A stretch of DNA of 64,000 bases from Laguncularia racemosa (Eukaryota > Streptophyta > Magnoliopsida > Myrtales > Combretaceae), in assembly GCA_037954665.1 (NCBI GenBank), contig JBBMOL010000228.1, positions 744,001-808,000 on the forward strand. The letters run 5' to 3'. Positions 11,902 to 22,215 of this stretch are shown here, one piece after another. Numbering within the stretch: position 1 is the first letter of the stretch; each line of letters opens with the position of its first letter. The notes below the pieces were generated by a model. That model worked only from the letters and a program-made list of their open reading frames with translations. It was not told the DNA's origin and made no database searches. The translations under genes and the position numbers were made by a program.

Positions 11902-13725
11902 CGTAGACATCTCATTTTTGCCCCTATCTAGATTTTTTTAATAATAAACAAATAAATAAAAATGATAAAAAATAATAGTAATAAAAAGGTCTAGTTTATG
12001 AATTAGTAAAAATAAAAAATTAAATAAACAAGTAATAAAAAATAATAATAATAAAATTTGCAACAAGATTAACGAAATATGGGTCTTTAAATCAAGTTTG
12101 GAGAAATCATATGCATTGCATGTAATCTTCTTCTTCCCCAAGCATAGTTGAAACTGGAAAAAAAAAAAGAAAAGAAAAAAACGAACATGATAACAAATCA
12201 AAACGAAAAAAGATGGAAGTTTATCAAGTTTTGTTGTGAATCAACAATATTATAATGAAAAGATTTATTTTTCGGATTAAATCTAAAACCAAAATCAATC
12301 AAACAAATTGGATAAATCCTAAAAACAACTATAATCTAAGGGATTTACATCATTTTTTCAAATCGAGAGAAGATAAAAACAAATCCCGATCATTGTTTTG
12401 ATTTAAACTTATCAAATCCGATCCCACATGCCTATAAATAAAGCCTGATCTTTGGAGAGAGGAAGAGGTTGAAAAGTAAGGAAATATGAAAGTAAGGAAA
12501 GTAAAGAGAGGAGAAGATCATAGAAAAAAAAAAAAAGAAACAAACACCTATTGCTATGTCGTAACCCCCACGACCACTAATCTTAGCCGCTGTTAACATC
12601 GCGAACCATTCGAATGTGGTTGATTTCCACATCGGCCCACTCCCAGGAAGCATCTCAACTCTTTGCCTCGTGTCGCCGTTCGCCGGAGTACAACCGGCTG
12701 ATTAAGTCCGTGACAAGCTCACCGAACTACACCGACCCAGATCCAACCCGACCTAAACCGAATTGCATCGACCCGCATCTAGGTTAATGGTTTTCATGTT
12801 ATATTTATGTTATTATTATTATTAGTCTTAATTGATAATAATATTAGTAAATAAAAAGACAAAAGTAAATAATAAATAAAAATATTAAAAAATAACAAAA
12901 ATGATAAAAGACATACGTTTTAGGAATTTGTTTTCTTTTGTTATTGATAAAATTTGGTTTAGAATTTCTCTTTTGTGTTTCTTTAAAATTTTCTTAATTA
13001 AAGGTGTGAGTTTTTCTTTAAAAAAAAAACATACATCCATATAATGTTTTTTCACATAGAAAAATGATTTTTATGAAATAAAATTTTAATTGATGTTTTC
13101 AAAACTAAAGGGTTTTAGTTCTATTTTTCAAAATTAATAAATAAAACTTAGGCTTAGAAATTTCTTTAAATAAATTTAAATAGTAATAAACGTAAACCTG
13201 GTATGTTTTCGTAATTAAAATTAACTAATCTACTAAAGTTTTATGAAAAGTGAATTACGACCTGTTTGATCTCGAATAGCAGGTACGTAAGCACCCTTAT
13301 GAGACAACTCTAAAAAGATAAAAAAAATATTTTCAAAATCATTATTAGTGTAATAGTTGTATAATTCTTTCTAGTATTTTTTTATGCTAAAAAAGATATC
13401 ATAACATAATTTAGATTTTAGAATGATAAGGTGGTAACTTTAGGGTTTTAATAGATAGCTCTTTAGTCGAGAATCTTTGACTTTTCTTTCTTCTTTCTTT
13501 TTTTTTTTTTAAAAAAAGGGAAAATTTGTCGACTAGTTTTCTAGATTAGAATTAATCCGCTCAATTAATTCTAATTTAATAATTTTTCCCAACTTTAGTT
13601 TGATGGCGACTCCAAATAAATAATAAAATTCCTAATTCAAGTTGAGTATTTATATTGGATGAGTATGGAATTTAATATGAATCGTATTAGGGAGATAATA
13701 TAAAAATTTTAAATTAGACTCGACA
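11902..13725 (+). repeat. 3' LTR of the Ogre/Tat-like element
   Basis: An 1824-bp repeat of the 5' LTR. Its first base is C rather than T (CGTAGACATC), a change at the terminal dinucleotide. The end CTCGACA is kept and is followed by ACTTA. Its TATA box is at 12433-12440. Visible differences from the 5' LTR include many substitutions and A-run length changes, so the insertion is not recent; a divergence figure needs an alignment. Confidence 0.85.
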
Positions 13726-13730
13726 ACTTA
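13726..13730. repeat. Target site duplication ACTTA, right copy
   Basis: Exact match to 4335-4339. Confidence 0.85.
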
Positions 13731-14996
13731 TATATTATTATTATTTTCCTTCCTACATTTTACTAATTGTTGATCAGTTTATCTATATTAGTTAGAAGTC
13801 TATCATTATAGAGCTACTAGTAAATATCGAAGCTGACATAAAATTATAATGGCAATTTTTTTTAAGAAACACAAACACTAATATAGGTCATTTGAGTTAA
13901 TCCAATAAAGTTATTTGTCCAATTCTTAATTGTATATATATATTTTTAAACTACCTAGTATCACACATATTTAAGAAAATGTGAGAGATTGATTACAACA
14001 CATGTTTAGTAGAAGAAAAAAACTGATCTTTGGACCAAAAAAAATTAATGAATAGTTCCTAAAACACTAAAAGATCAAATATTGTAATGAAATAAGAAAT
14101 GGGTCTCAATGATTTTGCATATGAAATTTGATTTCTAATAAAAAGAAAATGTGACAGTTTGGATACAATATGAATTCCATAGAAAAAAAATAATCTTTGG
14201 CAAGAAGTAGTTTATGGTTTATTTGTAAAACACCAAAAGATCAAATTTTGCAATGAATTATCAAATGGGTATCGACGATTTAGCACAGGAAAAGAAATTG
14301 GTGAGTAATAAGGGTTTGATCGATTGGGGAAAAAAAAAAAAAAAGATGATATCTTTGATCTATTCTCTTACGACACATTAAAATTATCACAAAATTCCTT
14401 TTTTTTTTAATTTAATTTTATGGGTTTTTTCTTTTATTTATTTATTTATTTAACTCACATTCATTTTGGTGAATCAAGCATTGTCACATGTTATCTATAA
14501 ATAAAAAAGTTAACGATATTAACAAAAGTCTTAATTTATAAATATTAGAAAAATATTGAGGGGTCGACTAGAAAAAAAATAAGATTAAGAACTTAAATAG
14601 AAAAATGGTCAAATGTTAAAAACTAAATGTATATATGTATTTTTATTTTTTATTTATTCATTATATAATTATAAAAAAGATGAAAAACCAGGAAAATGGA
14701 AAAAATAAAAAATAAAACGAATTCTCTGTCTCCTGTTATGCTCTCTCTCTCTTCCGCACATAAATAAATAAATAAGCAAAAGGAAAACAAAAACTGAGGT
14801 TTGGAGGAAGCCATACAATTTCGTGCCGGTTTCAATACTATATTGCACCCCAAGTAAGCACCCTACAATTATGGATACTACACCAAAGGCGTGAGAAACG
14901 AGTGTTAATAGCACATGTTAAACAATAAATATAACAATCTATAAAATATTTATAAGTTTAAATTGAGATTGAACGTGATTGTTAATTTATAATATG
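13731..14996. other. AT-rich flank with a diverged tandem repeat
   Basis: Between two LTR elements. About 13980-14150 and 14150-14305 are two diverged copies of a unit of roughly 165 bp (ATGTGA.AG...GAT.ACAA.ATG, then AAAGATCAAAT.TTG.AATGAA), related to 1350-1462. A stretch near 14580-14630 (ACTTAAATAGAAAAATGGTC) resembles one arm of the MITE at 34397-34908. 14780-14900 is more complex, with ACCCCAAGTAAGC that could be a splice donor, but no gene model can be built. Confidence 0.4.
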
Positions 14997-15001
14997 ATAT
15001 G
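14997..15001. repeat. Target site duplication ATATG, left copy
   Basis: ATATG directly precedes TGATTGAGAACTCGG and is repeated exactly at 17708-17712 after the second LTR. Confidence 0.8.
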
Positions 15002-15070
15002 TGATTGAGAACTCGGGGTCAAGTTCTTTGCAGGTGGAAGAGAATGATGTGGACATAGTGAAAGACAGAG

Positions 15071-15362
15071 GCTGACACGGTTCCAAGCATGGCTTGAGAC
15101 ACGACCTGGACATAGTAGGGCTTGGACATAGTGGAGGACAGAGGCTGACACGGTTCCGGGCACGGCTTGAGACACGGCCTGGACATAGTAGGGTTTGGAC
15201 ATAGTGGAGGACAGAGGTTGACACGGTTCCGGGCACGGCTTGAGACACGGCCTGGGCATAGTAGGGTTTGGACATACTGGAGGACAGAGGCTGACACGGT
15301 TCCGGGCACGGCTTGAGACACGGCTTGCAGAACTGTCACAGACTCTGACACGGTTCCGGGCA
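15071..15362 (+). repeat. Four 73-bp tandem repeats in U3
   Basis: GCTGACACGGTTCC (GTTGACACGG in unit 3) starts at 15071, 15144, 15217 and 15290, exactly 73 bases apart. Each unit contains GGGCACGGCTTGAGACACGG and GGACATAGT twice. Downstream, shorter ACACGG-bearing pieces continue to a palindromic ACACGGCCGTGT near 15425. The second LTR has the same array at 17075, 17148, 17221 and 17295. Repeats upstream of a TATA box often act as enhancers in LTRs; here that is inference. Confidence 0.85.
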
Positions 15363-15482
15363 CGGCTTGGGACACGGCTTGCAGAACTTTCACAGAAGCT
15401 TACACGGGTTAAGACATGGCTTGGGACACGGCCGTGTACTGCACTCGTCACATGCCCAGACGCGTATATTATTATTTATTTT

Positions 15483-15537
15483 CACGTGTACGTTTAGATT
15501 TTTCCCCTTTTAGGTATTTTACGGGGCCATATAAATA
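15483..15537 (+). promoter_or_regulatory. G-box and TATA box of the gag-only element
   Basis: CACGTG at 15483-15488 lies about 45 bases before TATAAATA at 15530-15537, a plausible core promoter. The copies in the second LTR are at 17476-17481 and 17523-17530. Confidence 0.55.
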
Positions 15538-15717
15538 CTCTTTTGTAAGATAGATTAGGGTTACGTTTTAATATACATTTGAATACACTTTAAGAGAGAG
15601 TTTTCTCCAATTACCGGGTTGTGCGCAAGCTAATTTGCACCAAAGCGTGTGTCTTTGTTGTAGGAAACCAATCCAATTTCGGATTTGTTTCGTTTTCGCT
15701 TTCTGCGCTGCGTCAGT

Positions 15718-15730
15718 TGGTATCAGAGCA
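15718..15730 (+). promoter_or_regulatory. Primer binding site, initiator-Met tRNA type
   Basis: TGGTATCAGAGCA, the standard plant LTR element PBS, starts two bases after the LTR end. Confidence 0.85.
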
Positions 15731-15748
15731 AGGTAATTTCCTGCGGGG

Positions 15749-17008
15749 ATGTCGGCTAACGACGGTGATGACTGCGGTTGTATTCTTGACGGTGTTCGAG
15801 GTACGGAAGTCCTACGTTATAGGCAACCAATACGAAGGGCGGTAGAGAAGACCATGGATCAGAAAATCCGACGAGAGGAACAGCGTCATGAGGCCCTGAT
15901 CTATCGATCCAATACCAACGGTAGCAGGCAGGTTTATTGGAGACGACCGGAAGGTGATCCAAGGAACAGATCTGTTACTTATGATACGGATGATGAAGAC
16001 GAGATTTTTAGTAATCTGCCTAGGAGAAGAGGCCATGGTAGCGTAAGACGATCTAACAGATGTGATTACAGGTATAAAGATGAAATCTTTTCTCAATTTA
16101 AATATGTTGTATCGGAGTTTGATGGTACCGAGAGTCTGAATGAGTTTTGGGTTTGGGTAGAGAACATACAAAGGTTCTTTGACCATATGAGGGTTCCAGA
16201 GGGAATGAAGATAGAGTTAGTGGAGAGTCGTTTGTAGGGTGATGCATTGTATTGGTGGGAACGACTTCGAGGAGTAAGACGTCTTGAGGGTAAAGAACCG
16301 GTGAGGACTTGGTTTATGATGCAATACTTGTTAGAACAAAAGTTCTTTCCCCTTGATTACGAGTGAATCCTTCCTCAAGAAATTCCACAAACACCTAAGC
16401 TAGTAAATTTAATTCCGGAAGTGTATAAAGAGGAGATGGTCCAACAAGAGGAAAACTCGACCCTTAACAATCATAGTACCTTGATTGTTGATGGTAGGGG
16501 CAATGGAAAAGCAATTGAAGCCTATGAAAATTGTGTTGGTGAGGAAGCTATTGTGGACTCGCCATTGTTGAATGACGAGTAGGTGATGGTGGTAACTGAA
16601 GAGTCGAAGACTGAGGATACTCTGAGCCAATTCATCGCACCAACGGGGGAGATTAAGGATGTAGAGTTTAGTGCTTTGCCCAAAAACTTATATGTCAATC
16701 CAGAGGAAGTGCTAGAGGTAATAAGTGCAACTGTTCTATTGTTTCCTAGTGACACAGGCGGTGATTATCCCATTAATACTCAAATCCATCCGGATTATGC
16801 ACAAATAAATTTAATAGAAAATTCGATGACAAGTGTTACTCTGGGTGTGATAGTTGATGTAGTGCGAATCACGATCAAGCGACGAGATAAATGGGATAAA
16901 TCAAGACGATTCAAAGAGAGGGAACGACGTGGAAAGTATATTCACAAGAGGAGAACTCGGGGTGATGGAGAACTCGGGGTCGAGTTCTTTGCCGGTGGGA
17001 GAGAATGA
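15749..17008 (+). pseudogene. Gag-derived frame with three in-frame stops
   Basis: One frame of 420 codons runs from ATG 15749 to a final TGA at 17006-17008, interrupted by TAG 16235-16237, TGA 16364-16366 and TAG 16580-16582, with no frameshift. The first part has a basic/acidic linker, then FDGTESLNEFWVWVENIQRF and, after the first stop, GDALYWWERLRG with EPVRTWFMM, the arrangement of the plant Gypsy gag domain. After PLDYE the rest of the gag domain and any CCHC knuckle are missing and the frame jumps to an unfamiliar acidic region, so the interior was shortened by deletion. The last codons are basic and then read into the purine tract. The terminating TGA is formed by the first three bases of the 3' LTR. 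If read through, it would make a gag-like protein. Whether gag function could survive the loss is doubtful. Confidence 0.7.
16994..17005 (+). promoter_or_regulatory. Polypurine tract of the gag-only element
   Basis: GGTGGGAGAGAA ends directly at the LTR start TGATGG. A near copy (GGTGGAAGAGAA) lies about 45 bases further on inside the LTR. Confidence 0.7.
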
Positions 17009-17707
17009 TGGATAACTCGGGGTCGAGTTCTTTGCAGGTGGAAGAGAATGATGTGGACATAGTGGAAGACAGAGGCTGACACGGTTCCAAGCATGGCTTG
17101 AGACACGGCCTGGACATAGTAAGGCTTTGACATAGTGGAGGACAGAGGCTGACACGGTTCCGGGCACGGCTTGAGACACGGCCTGGACATAGTAGGGTTT
17201 GGACATAGTGGAGGACAGAGGCTAGGCACGGTTCCGGGCACGGCTTGAGACACGGCCTGGGCATAGTAGGGTTTGGACATAGTGGAGGACAGAGGCTGAC
17301 ACGGTTCCGGGCACGGCTTGCAGAACTGTCACAGACTCTGACACGGTTCCGGGCACGGCTTGGGACACGGCTTGTAGAACTTTCACAGAAGCTTATACGG
17401 GTTAAGACACGGCTTGGGACACGGCTGTGTACTGCACTCGTCACATGCCCAGACGCGTATATTATTATTTATTTCCACGTGTACGTTTAGATTTTTCCCC
17501 TTTTAGGTATTTTACGGTGCCATATAAATACTCTTTTGTCAGATAGATTAGGGTTACGTTTTAATATACATTTGAATACACTTTAAGAGAGAGTTTTTTC
17601 CAATTACCGGTTGTGCGCAACCTAATTTGCACCAAAGCGTGTGTCTTTGTTGTGGGAAACCAATCCAATTTCGGATTTGTTTCGTTTTTGCTTTCCGCGC
17701 TGCGTTA
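17006..17707 (+). repeat. 3' LTR of the gag-only element
   Basis: A 702-bp repeat of 15002-15715. It ends GCGTTA where the 5' LTR has GCGTCA, so the terminal CA has become TA. One extra base occurs in the third 73-bp unit (GCTAGGCACGG). Confidence 0.85.
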
Positions 17708-17712
17708 ATATG
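17708..17712. repeat. Target site duplication ATATG, right copy
   Basis: Exact match to 14997-15001. Confidence 0.8.
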
Positions 17713-20700
17713 CATCGTATAAAAACCTTATTTTTGATTGCATGAGAATTTTTATGAAAGCTTCTCATTTTCTTCTCTTTAAAGACAGTTTTATTTTGTT
17801 TATTTATCATTGGGCTAAAAACTAAAATAAATTCTGCATATCTCAGTCCCCATGGTGTTTGTTTAAGTCTGTTTAATGTATTTGCTTGTTCTACTGTAGC
17901 AAATGAGTATGACATCACGTTCCTTACCAGTGTAGGCAGACAATATCATAACCTATGGCATTGCCAAACGGTAGCCCAGCCCGGTGCAAAGGACTTTATT
18001 TATAGTGCCTCAACAACCACATATGCGGAAAAGAAAGTCCTAGCAAATGGAGGACCCAGCATTCCTAAGGAGATTTGTTAACGCATTAAGGATGAGGGGG
18101 TTGTTTCCCCATAGTTTTCTATTATTGCACTTTTAAGTTTATTGTGTGTTTCCTTTGCTTATCGAGTTATTTCAATTTCTATTTCTCGATATGTCTATTT
18201 AATGATTCTAATAACGATTATTTATCTCATTTACTGCATTCCTTGAATAGGGGTGAGCATATTTTTACCTTTTATTTTTCATATCCTTATTTCACAAATG
18301 CATCAATTGACTAACTTTTTACACTAGTAGTGAATGCTTATGCGACATTAGATTTAGCTTTGTGAAATGGATTACTGAGCCTTAGGCCAAACACCTTGGT
18401 GCCTAGCAAGGTTATAGGCGCCTATGCATTAGACTCCTTAACCCCCGCACATTCTTTGTCATCGATTCTCCATAGACTAACATTTCTTACTTGAAGGTTA
18501 TCGATGCTGTAATGGCAAAATGTTGCATGTCAGAGTCGGCCAGGGGCCTTATGGTCTCTTAGTGCTTCTTGCCCTCCCACTTTCGGTAAGTAAGCAAAAA
18601 GGGCTCATGTAGTCAATACTCATTTCCAATATGTCGACATCTATCCACGTGTTACCTTCAAGGATGGCATAGCCCACATGGCAAAGCAATTCAGCTTCTA
18701 CATCTCCATAACGATCGGCTGGAATGGGTAAATCTCAATATGACATGGATATAATAATAGCATAACTCACCAATATGTTGTTCTAACATGTACTATCCAT
18801 TTGCATGTAGATTTACGTTGCATTCAACATATTATAGAAGCACTTGATGCTTCCGTTGATAAGTGTTTGTGACATGGTAATGTATATGCTGCGTACCAAG
18901 GATCCGTAAGAACATGCAAGAAAGCTACGAGATAAGATGTACCAAAACTCTTTTGAAATCTTAGAAACTGTTTAATTGCACGAACCTTATGAATATCACA
19001 CTAATGAAGCAATTTTCAAGTCCAGGGCGAAGGAGGACACATTATTACCCTTCTGTTATCCCGAACTCATTACTTTAGAGATGCATAAGTACAACGAAGT
19101 TCGCTTTAAGTTTTTTATTACCATATTCAATTGATGGTTGTTTGTTAGTCATTTTGGGAAACTTTACCATACACTAACGGATGCGGCGTATATGTGATGA
19201 AGTTTAACTTGCTCGATATTCCATTAATGCCCAACATAGAGGCCTCCATCTATGATCTCTTTTCATTAGTAAGCGTAGCGAACTTAGAGCCCAATTGGAA
19301 GGCTACCTTGCGAAACAAAGTGTCCCTTGCATATTACAAGATAATTGGAAAATGGGATGGGTCGGAAGCCAGGGCGGGTTATATAAGTAAGCTCTTGAGG
19401 AGAAGTCTCCTATAAAATGCTATTACATGAAGGAACATTCGGGTAATATAAGTACTATAAGGGATCAAGAAAGTAGATACAAAATCACTATGACTAATAA
19501 AATTGATAATTAAATGGGTTAAAGCAAAATATGCAACAAGGTTGTTAAATTTGTAATTTTACTTAAAATCGTTAGGGGATTTATAGAATCAAAACATACA
19601 ATCGAATCATAGAAATGTAAACTTTTACAACATGTGTAAATTAGTAATAAAAAACTATAAATTTGTTTATAAAAGTTATAAAAAACTTAAAATACATGCT
19701 ATAAATAAAGAAATTCAATATAAATTTTTGTTACAATATAAGTTATAATACAAAGAGTTAATTATAAATCATTATACTAATGCATAAAACTGAAAAATAT
19801 ATATTAGTATCGATATAAATTATACTACAATATGAATCATCACAATAAAAAAGTTACGCTAAAAACAAAATATTAATCATTAACCACCCAAAATTATTTA
19901 AACCACCACAAGCTTACCCAACTAAAATTAAGATTAACTTTATCATTATCACTATTACCAATGTAGTTATTGGTACAACTACTAATAATCTCAATATTTT
20001 CTTACTCTAAATCTTTTGAAGTATCATTTATATTAAGTCTTCAATAGCATTAATATCATAAATCTTTAACAATATCTTAATTTTAACTCTTCTAGGCTAT
20101 GACTTTCCAAATTTATAAGTGTATCAATTTCCTTCATAATATTACTTTCATTATTTTCCCTACCCTTTTTACTTGAAATAATATATAACCAATTATCATT
20201 CGATAAATTAAGTATCTTTTTCCTTAACTACCTATACATCAACAATAAAAGGTCTTTAATAGTAAAATTAGTAATGAAATTAATTTAAGTTAAAAAGTAA
20301 ATAGAGTATCATTTCACTCATAATTTGATGAGTTTACTTTAAAATATAAAAACTCAATTCTTTTTCTTAGTTTTGATAGACTATTAAACTTAAATTAAGT
20401 AAAATTGTATAGAATTGGTAGAATTGTAAATTTATAGAATCATTTACTTAAATTCATGATTTAATCATGAGTTTATACCAAAATGATTTTATACACGATT
20501 TAACTTAGAAAAGTCTCATAAAAATGTAAATTTACATAATAATTGTAAATTACGATGTTGACAACTATGATATCTATATAGAAAATGTTACACAATTGGC
20601 AATTGTGGTGGCTAAGGGAGCCCTTGTGCTTCATTTTCAAAAGAAATATTACCATAATTGCCAATAATGATATGGAAATAGTAGGAAGGAAAAAAAAAAA

Positions 20701-21324
20701 GAGATAAACTTTCGACGTCCATAGAGATGGATGTCGGCATCCTCAGGAGCACTATTTTTAGGGCATCAAGAGAGCATTTTATAGTTATCAACAACCTTTC
20801 CTATTATTATCAACATATACACACAGCATTTGGTGGTCTACATGTCCATAACCCCATGAATGGTTATCGATAACACCATACATCAAAGGGTTTTATTTTC
20901 TTTGATTACAAGCCTTACATGGAAGTAGGATAAATGAATTGTCCGCAGACGAGAGAAATCGGTTCCATTTTTGACTCAAGACACAAATGCTAACATTGCT
21001 GAGCACTTAAGACAAGAAATGAACTAGAGGCAAAATGGTAGCCCATTTGAGGAGCCTATCAAATGTGGTTCGGCGCGCGCCCGATGCCGGTTTTCTTCGG
21101 TACTTATAAGCCTATGAATCACTAAGCTCATTTGAAGTAAAAATTAGAAGGATTGTTACCTAGAATGAAAAATAGTTGAAGAATCACATGATCCATAACA
21201 AGGCACGAGGGATCATATTGCAGAAAATTATATAGTAAAGTGTCAATATTTAAAAATAAATCCAAATAGAGAATCAAAATTTTAAGTAGGTAAGGTATAG
21301 AATATACATACATACATACACACA
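17713..21324. other. Unassigned DNA, no supported gene
   Basis: About 3.6 kb. 17900-18110 and 18380-19430 are less AT-rich and hold short frames that may be remnants of old coding sequence. One follows 18961-19195 with two stops (…NEAIFKSRAKEDTLLPFCYP…), and one is a 73-codon frame at 19194-19415. I recognise no family in either. 19500-20560 is very AT-rich. GGCAATTGTGG at about 20596 and its inverse near 20652 could form a small hairpin. Confidence 0.35.
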
Positions 21325-21416
21325 CATATATATAATTTAATATAATATAAAAAATGAAAAGAATATCTAAAAATATAAAAAGGTACCTTAAAAAATTTGG
21401 AGGAAGAGATAGTGTA

Positions 21417-21454
<38 letters not shown>

Positions 21455-22115
21455 GTAATTACTAAAACAAAAGGATCTAAAAAAAATAAAAAAAGAGCAT
21501 AAAATTAAAAAATAAAAAATTGACTACCCTCAAATCTTAGGGTGATTGAAATGACCACATACAAGCAAGTTGGTCACAACCCACTTAAAAAAGTAAACTA
21601 TTTAACCTATCCATGATGGTATGTGGTTGCCTAACTACCTTAGGGTGGTTGTCCACCATCCATATTTAAAAAAGAAAAAAAAAGACATGAAAATTTGATC
21701 AAGTCATAATACTTGTTTGTGACAAGATAAGTTATTCTCTTGTTTTTCTTCTTCTTTTAAATGCAATTTAGGGTAGTGGGTGACCATCCCAAGTCACAGA
21801 TGAGTCAAACAATCCACTTTTATAAGTGAGTCACAATCAACTTATGTTATTTTTTTTCTTTTTGATTGTAATTTTTCTTTTTTTAATTTTTTTATAATTT
21901 TTTGTAAGTGAGTCACGATCAACTTAATGTAATTTTTTTATAATTTTTAACATTTTATTGATTACAACAATTTATTTTTATTTCAAAATTTTATTTTTTA
22001 TTTTTTAGTTTTTTTCCATTTTTCCCAAAATCTTTTGGTACCTTCACATGTTTTTGGTCATTTTTCATTTTTTTTTGTTTTAATTTTTTATAATTATATA
22101 TATATATATATATTA
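21325..22115. mobile_element. Foldback-type element with long AT-rich inverted arms
   Basis: The left arm runs in from (AT)n through AAAATGAAAAGAATATCTAA and GGTACC at about 21381. The right arm reads GGTACC at about 22039, then CATGTTTTTGGTCATTTTTC and (AT)n, which is its inverted counterpart. Inward of the arms, CCCACTT/AAGTGAG and GGGTGACCATCCC-type words also face each other. This fits a MITE or foldback element of about 0.8 kb. Exact ends and target duplication could not be fixed because both borders are AT repeats. Confidence 0.45.
21423..21452. repeat. (TA)n microsatellite
   Basis: Fifteen TA dinucleotides. Other simple runs occur at 22098-22112 (AT), 26774-26796 (AT), 28895-28910 (TG) and 31584-31606 (AT). 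Confidence 0.9.
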
Positions 22116-22141
22116 TTTGCAATAGAACAACCACATCTACA

Positions 22142-22215
22142 CCAACCATTAGATAATGGCCACATTAGATGGAGTTAACCAACCATTAGGTAATGATTAC
22201 ATTAAATGGAGTTAA
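22142..22215. repeat. 37-bp tandem duplication
   Basis: CCAACCATTAGATAATGGCC...GGAGTTAA (22142-22178) is followed directly by a second copy (22179-22215) with a few changes. Confidence 0.8.

Larger units (their letters stand above)
4340..13725 (+). mobile_element. Non-autonomous Ogre/Tat-like LTR retrotransposon
   Basis: A 9.4 kb element with two LTRs of about 1.8 kb (4340-6145 and 11902-13725), flanked by a perfect ACTTA duplication. The LTR starts TGTAGACATCTC and ends GACTCGACA. The PBS reads TGGCGACTCCACTAGGGA and the PPT is AAAGAGGAGCAGC; in the Ogre/Tat lineage of Ty3/Gypsy such a PBS pairs with tRNA-Arg. The 5.76 kb internal part holds one decayed frame in the position of Ogre ORF1. 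It contains no gag, protease, reverse transcriptase or integrase that I can see; instead it carries a 450-bp tandem duplication and an array of about eleven 80-bp units. Mobilisation would have needed proteins from a full relative. Lineage assignment rests on PBS, LTR ends and layout, not on RT phylogeny. Confidence 0.8.
15002..15715 (+). repeat. 5' LTR of the gag-only element
   Basis: A 714-bp LTR, TGATTGAG...TGCGTCA. U3 contains four tandem 73-bp units, a G-box CACGTG (15483-15488) and a TATA box TATAAATA (15530-15537). Small open frames on both strands come from the repeats. The first 45 bases repeat the end of the internal region, including a PPT-like GGTGGAAGAGAA. Confidence 0.85.
15002..17707 (+). 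mobile_element. Short gag-only LTR retrotransposon (TR-GAG-like)
   Basis: A 2.7 kb element with LTRs 15002-15715 and 17006-17707 and a perfect 5-bp duplication (ATATG). An initiator-Met PBS lies at 15718-15730 and a PPT (GGTGGGAGAGAA) at 16994-17005. The 1.29 kb interior holds a single gag-derived frame and nothing of protease, RT or integrase. The architecture fits the class described as terminal-repeat retrotransposons with a GAG domain, or a deletion derivative of a larger Gypsy element. The LTRs are clearly more GC-rich than the surroundings and carry four 73-bp repeats. It would need a partner's pol proteins to move. Confidence 0.8.

Noticed and set aside
14982..15497. Overlapping open frames on both strands rich in repeated CLKPCPEPC / VSQAVPGTVS-type text
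   Set aside because: They arise from the GC-rich 73-bp DNA repeats in the U3 of an LTR, appear in several frames at once and recur in the second LTR; not a cysteine-rich protein family.
16901..17490. Second set of cysteine/proline repeat frames
   Set aside because: Same explanation as the first: repeat units of the 3' LTR read in different frames.
20594..20663. Small inverted pair GGCAATTGTGG / CCATAATTGCC as a possible hairpin RNA
   Set aside because: Short stem in AT-rich DNA with no other support.
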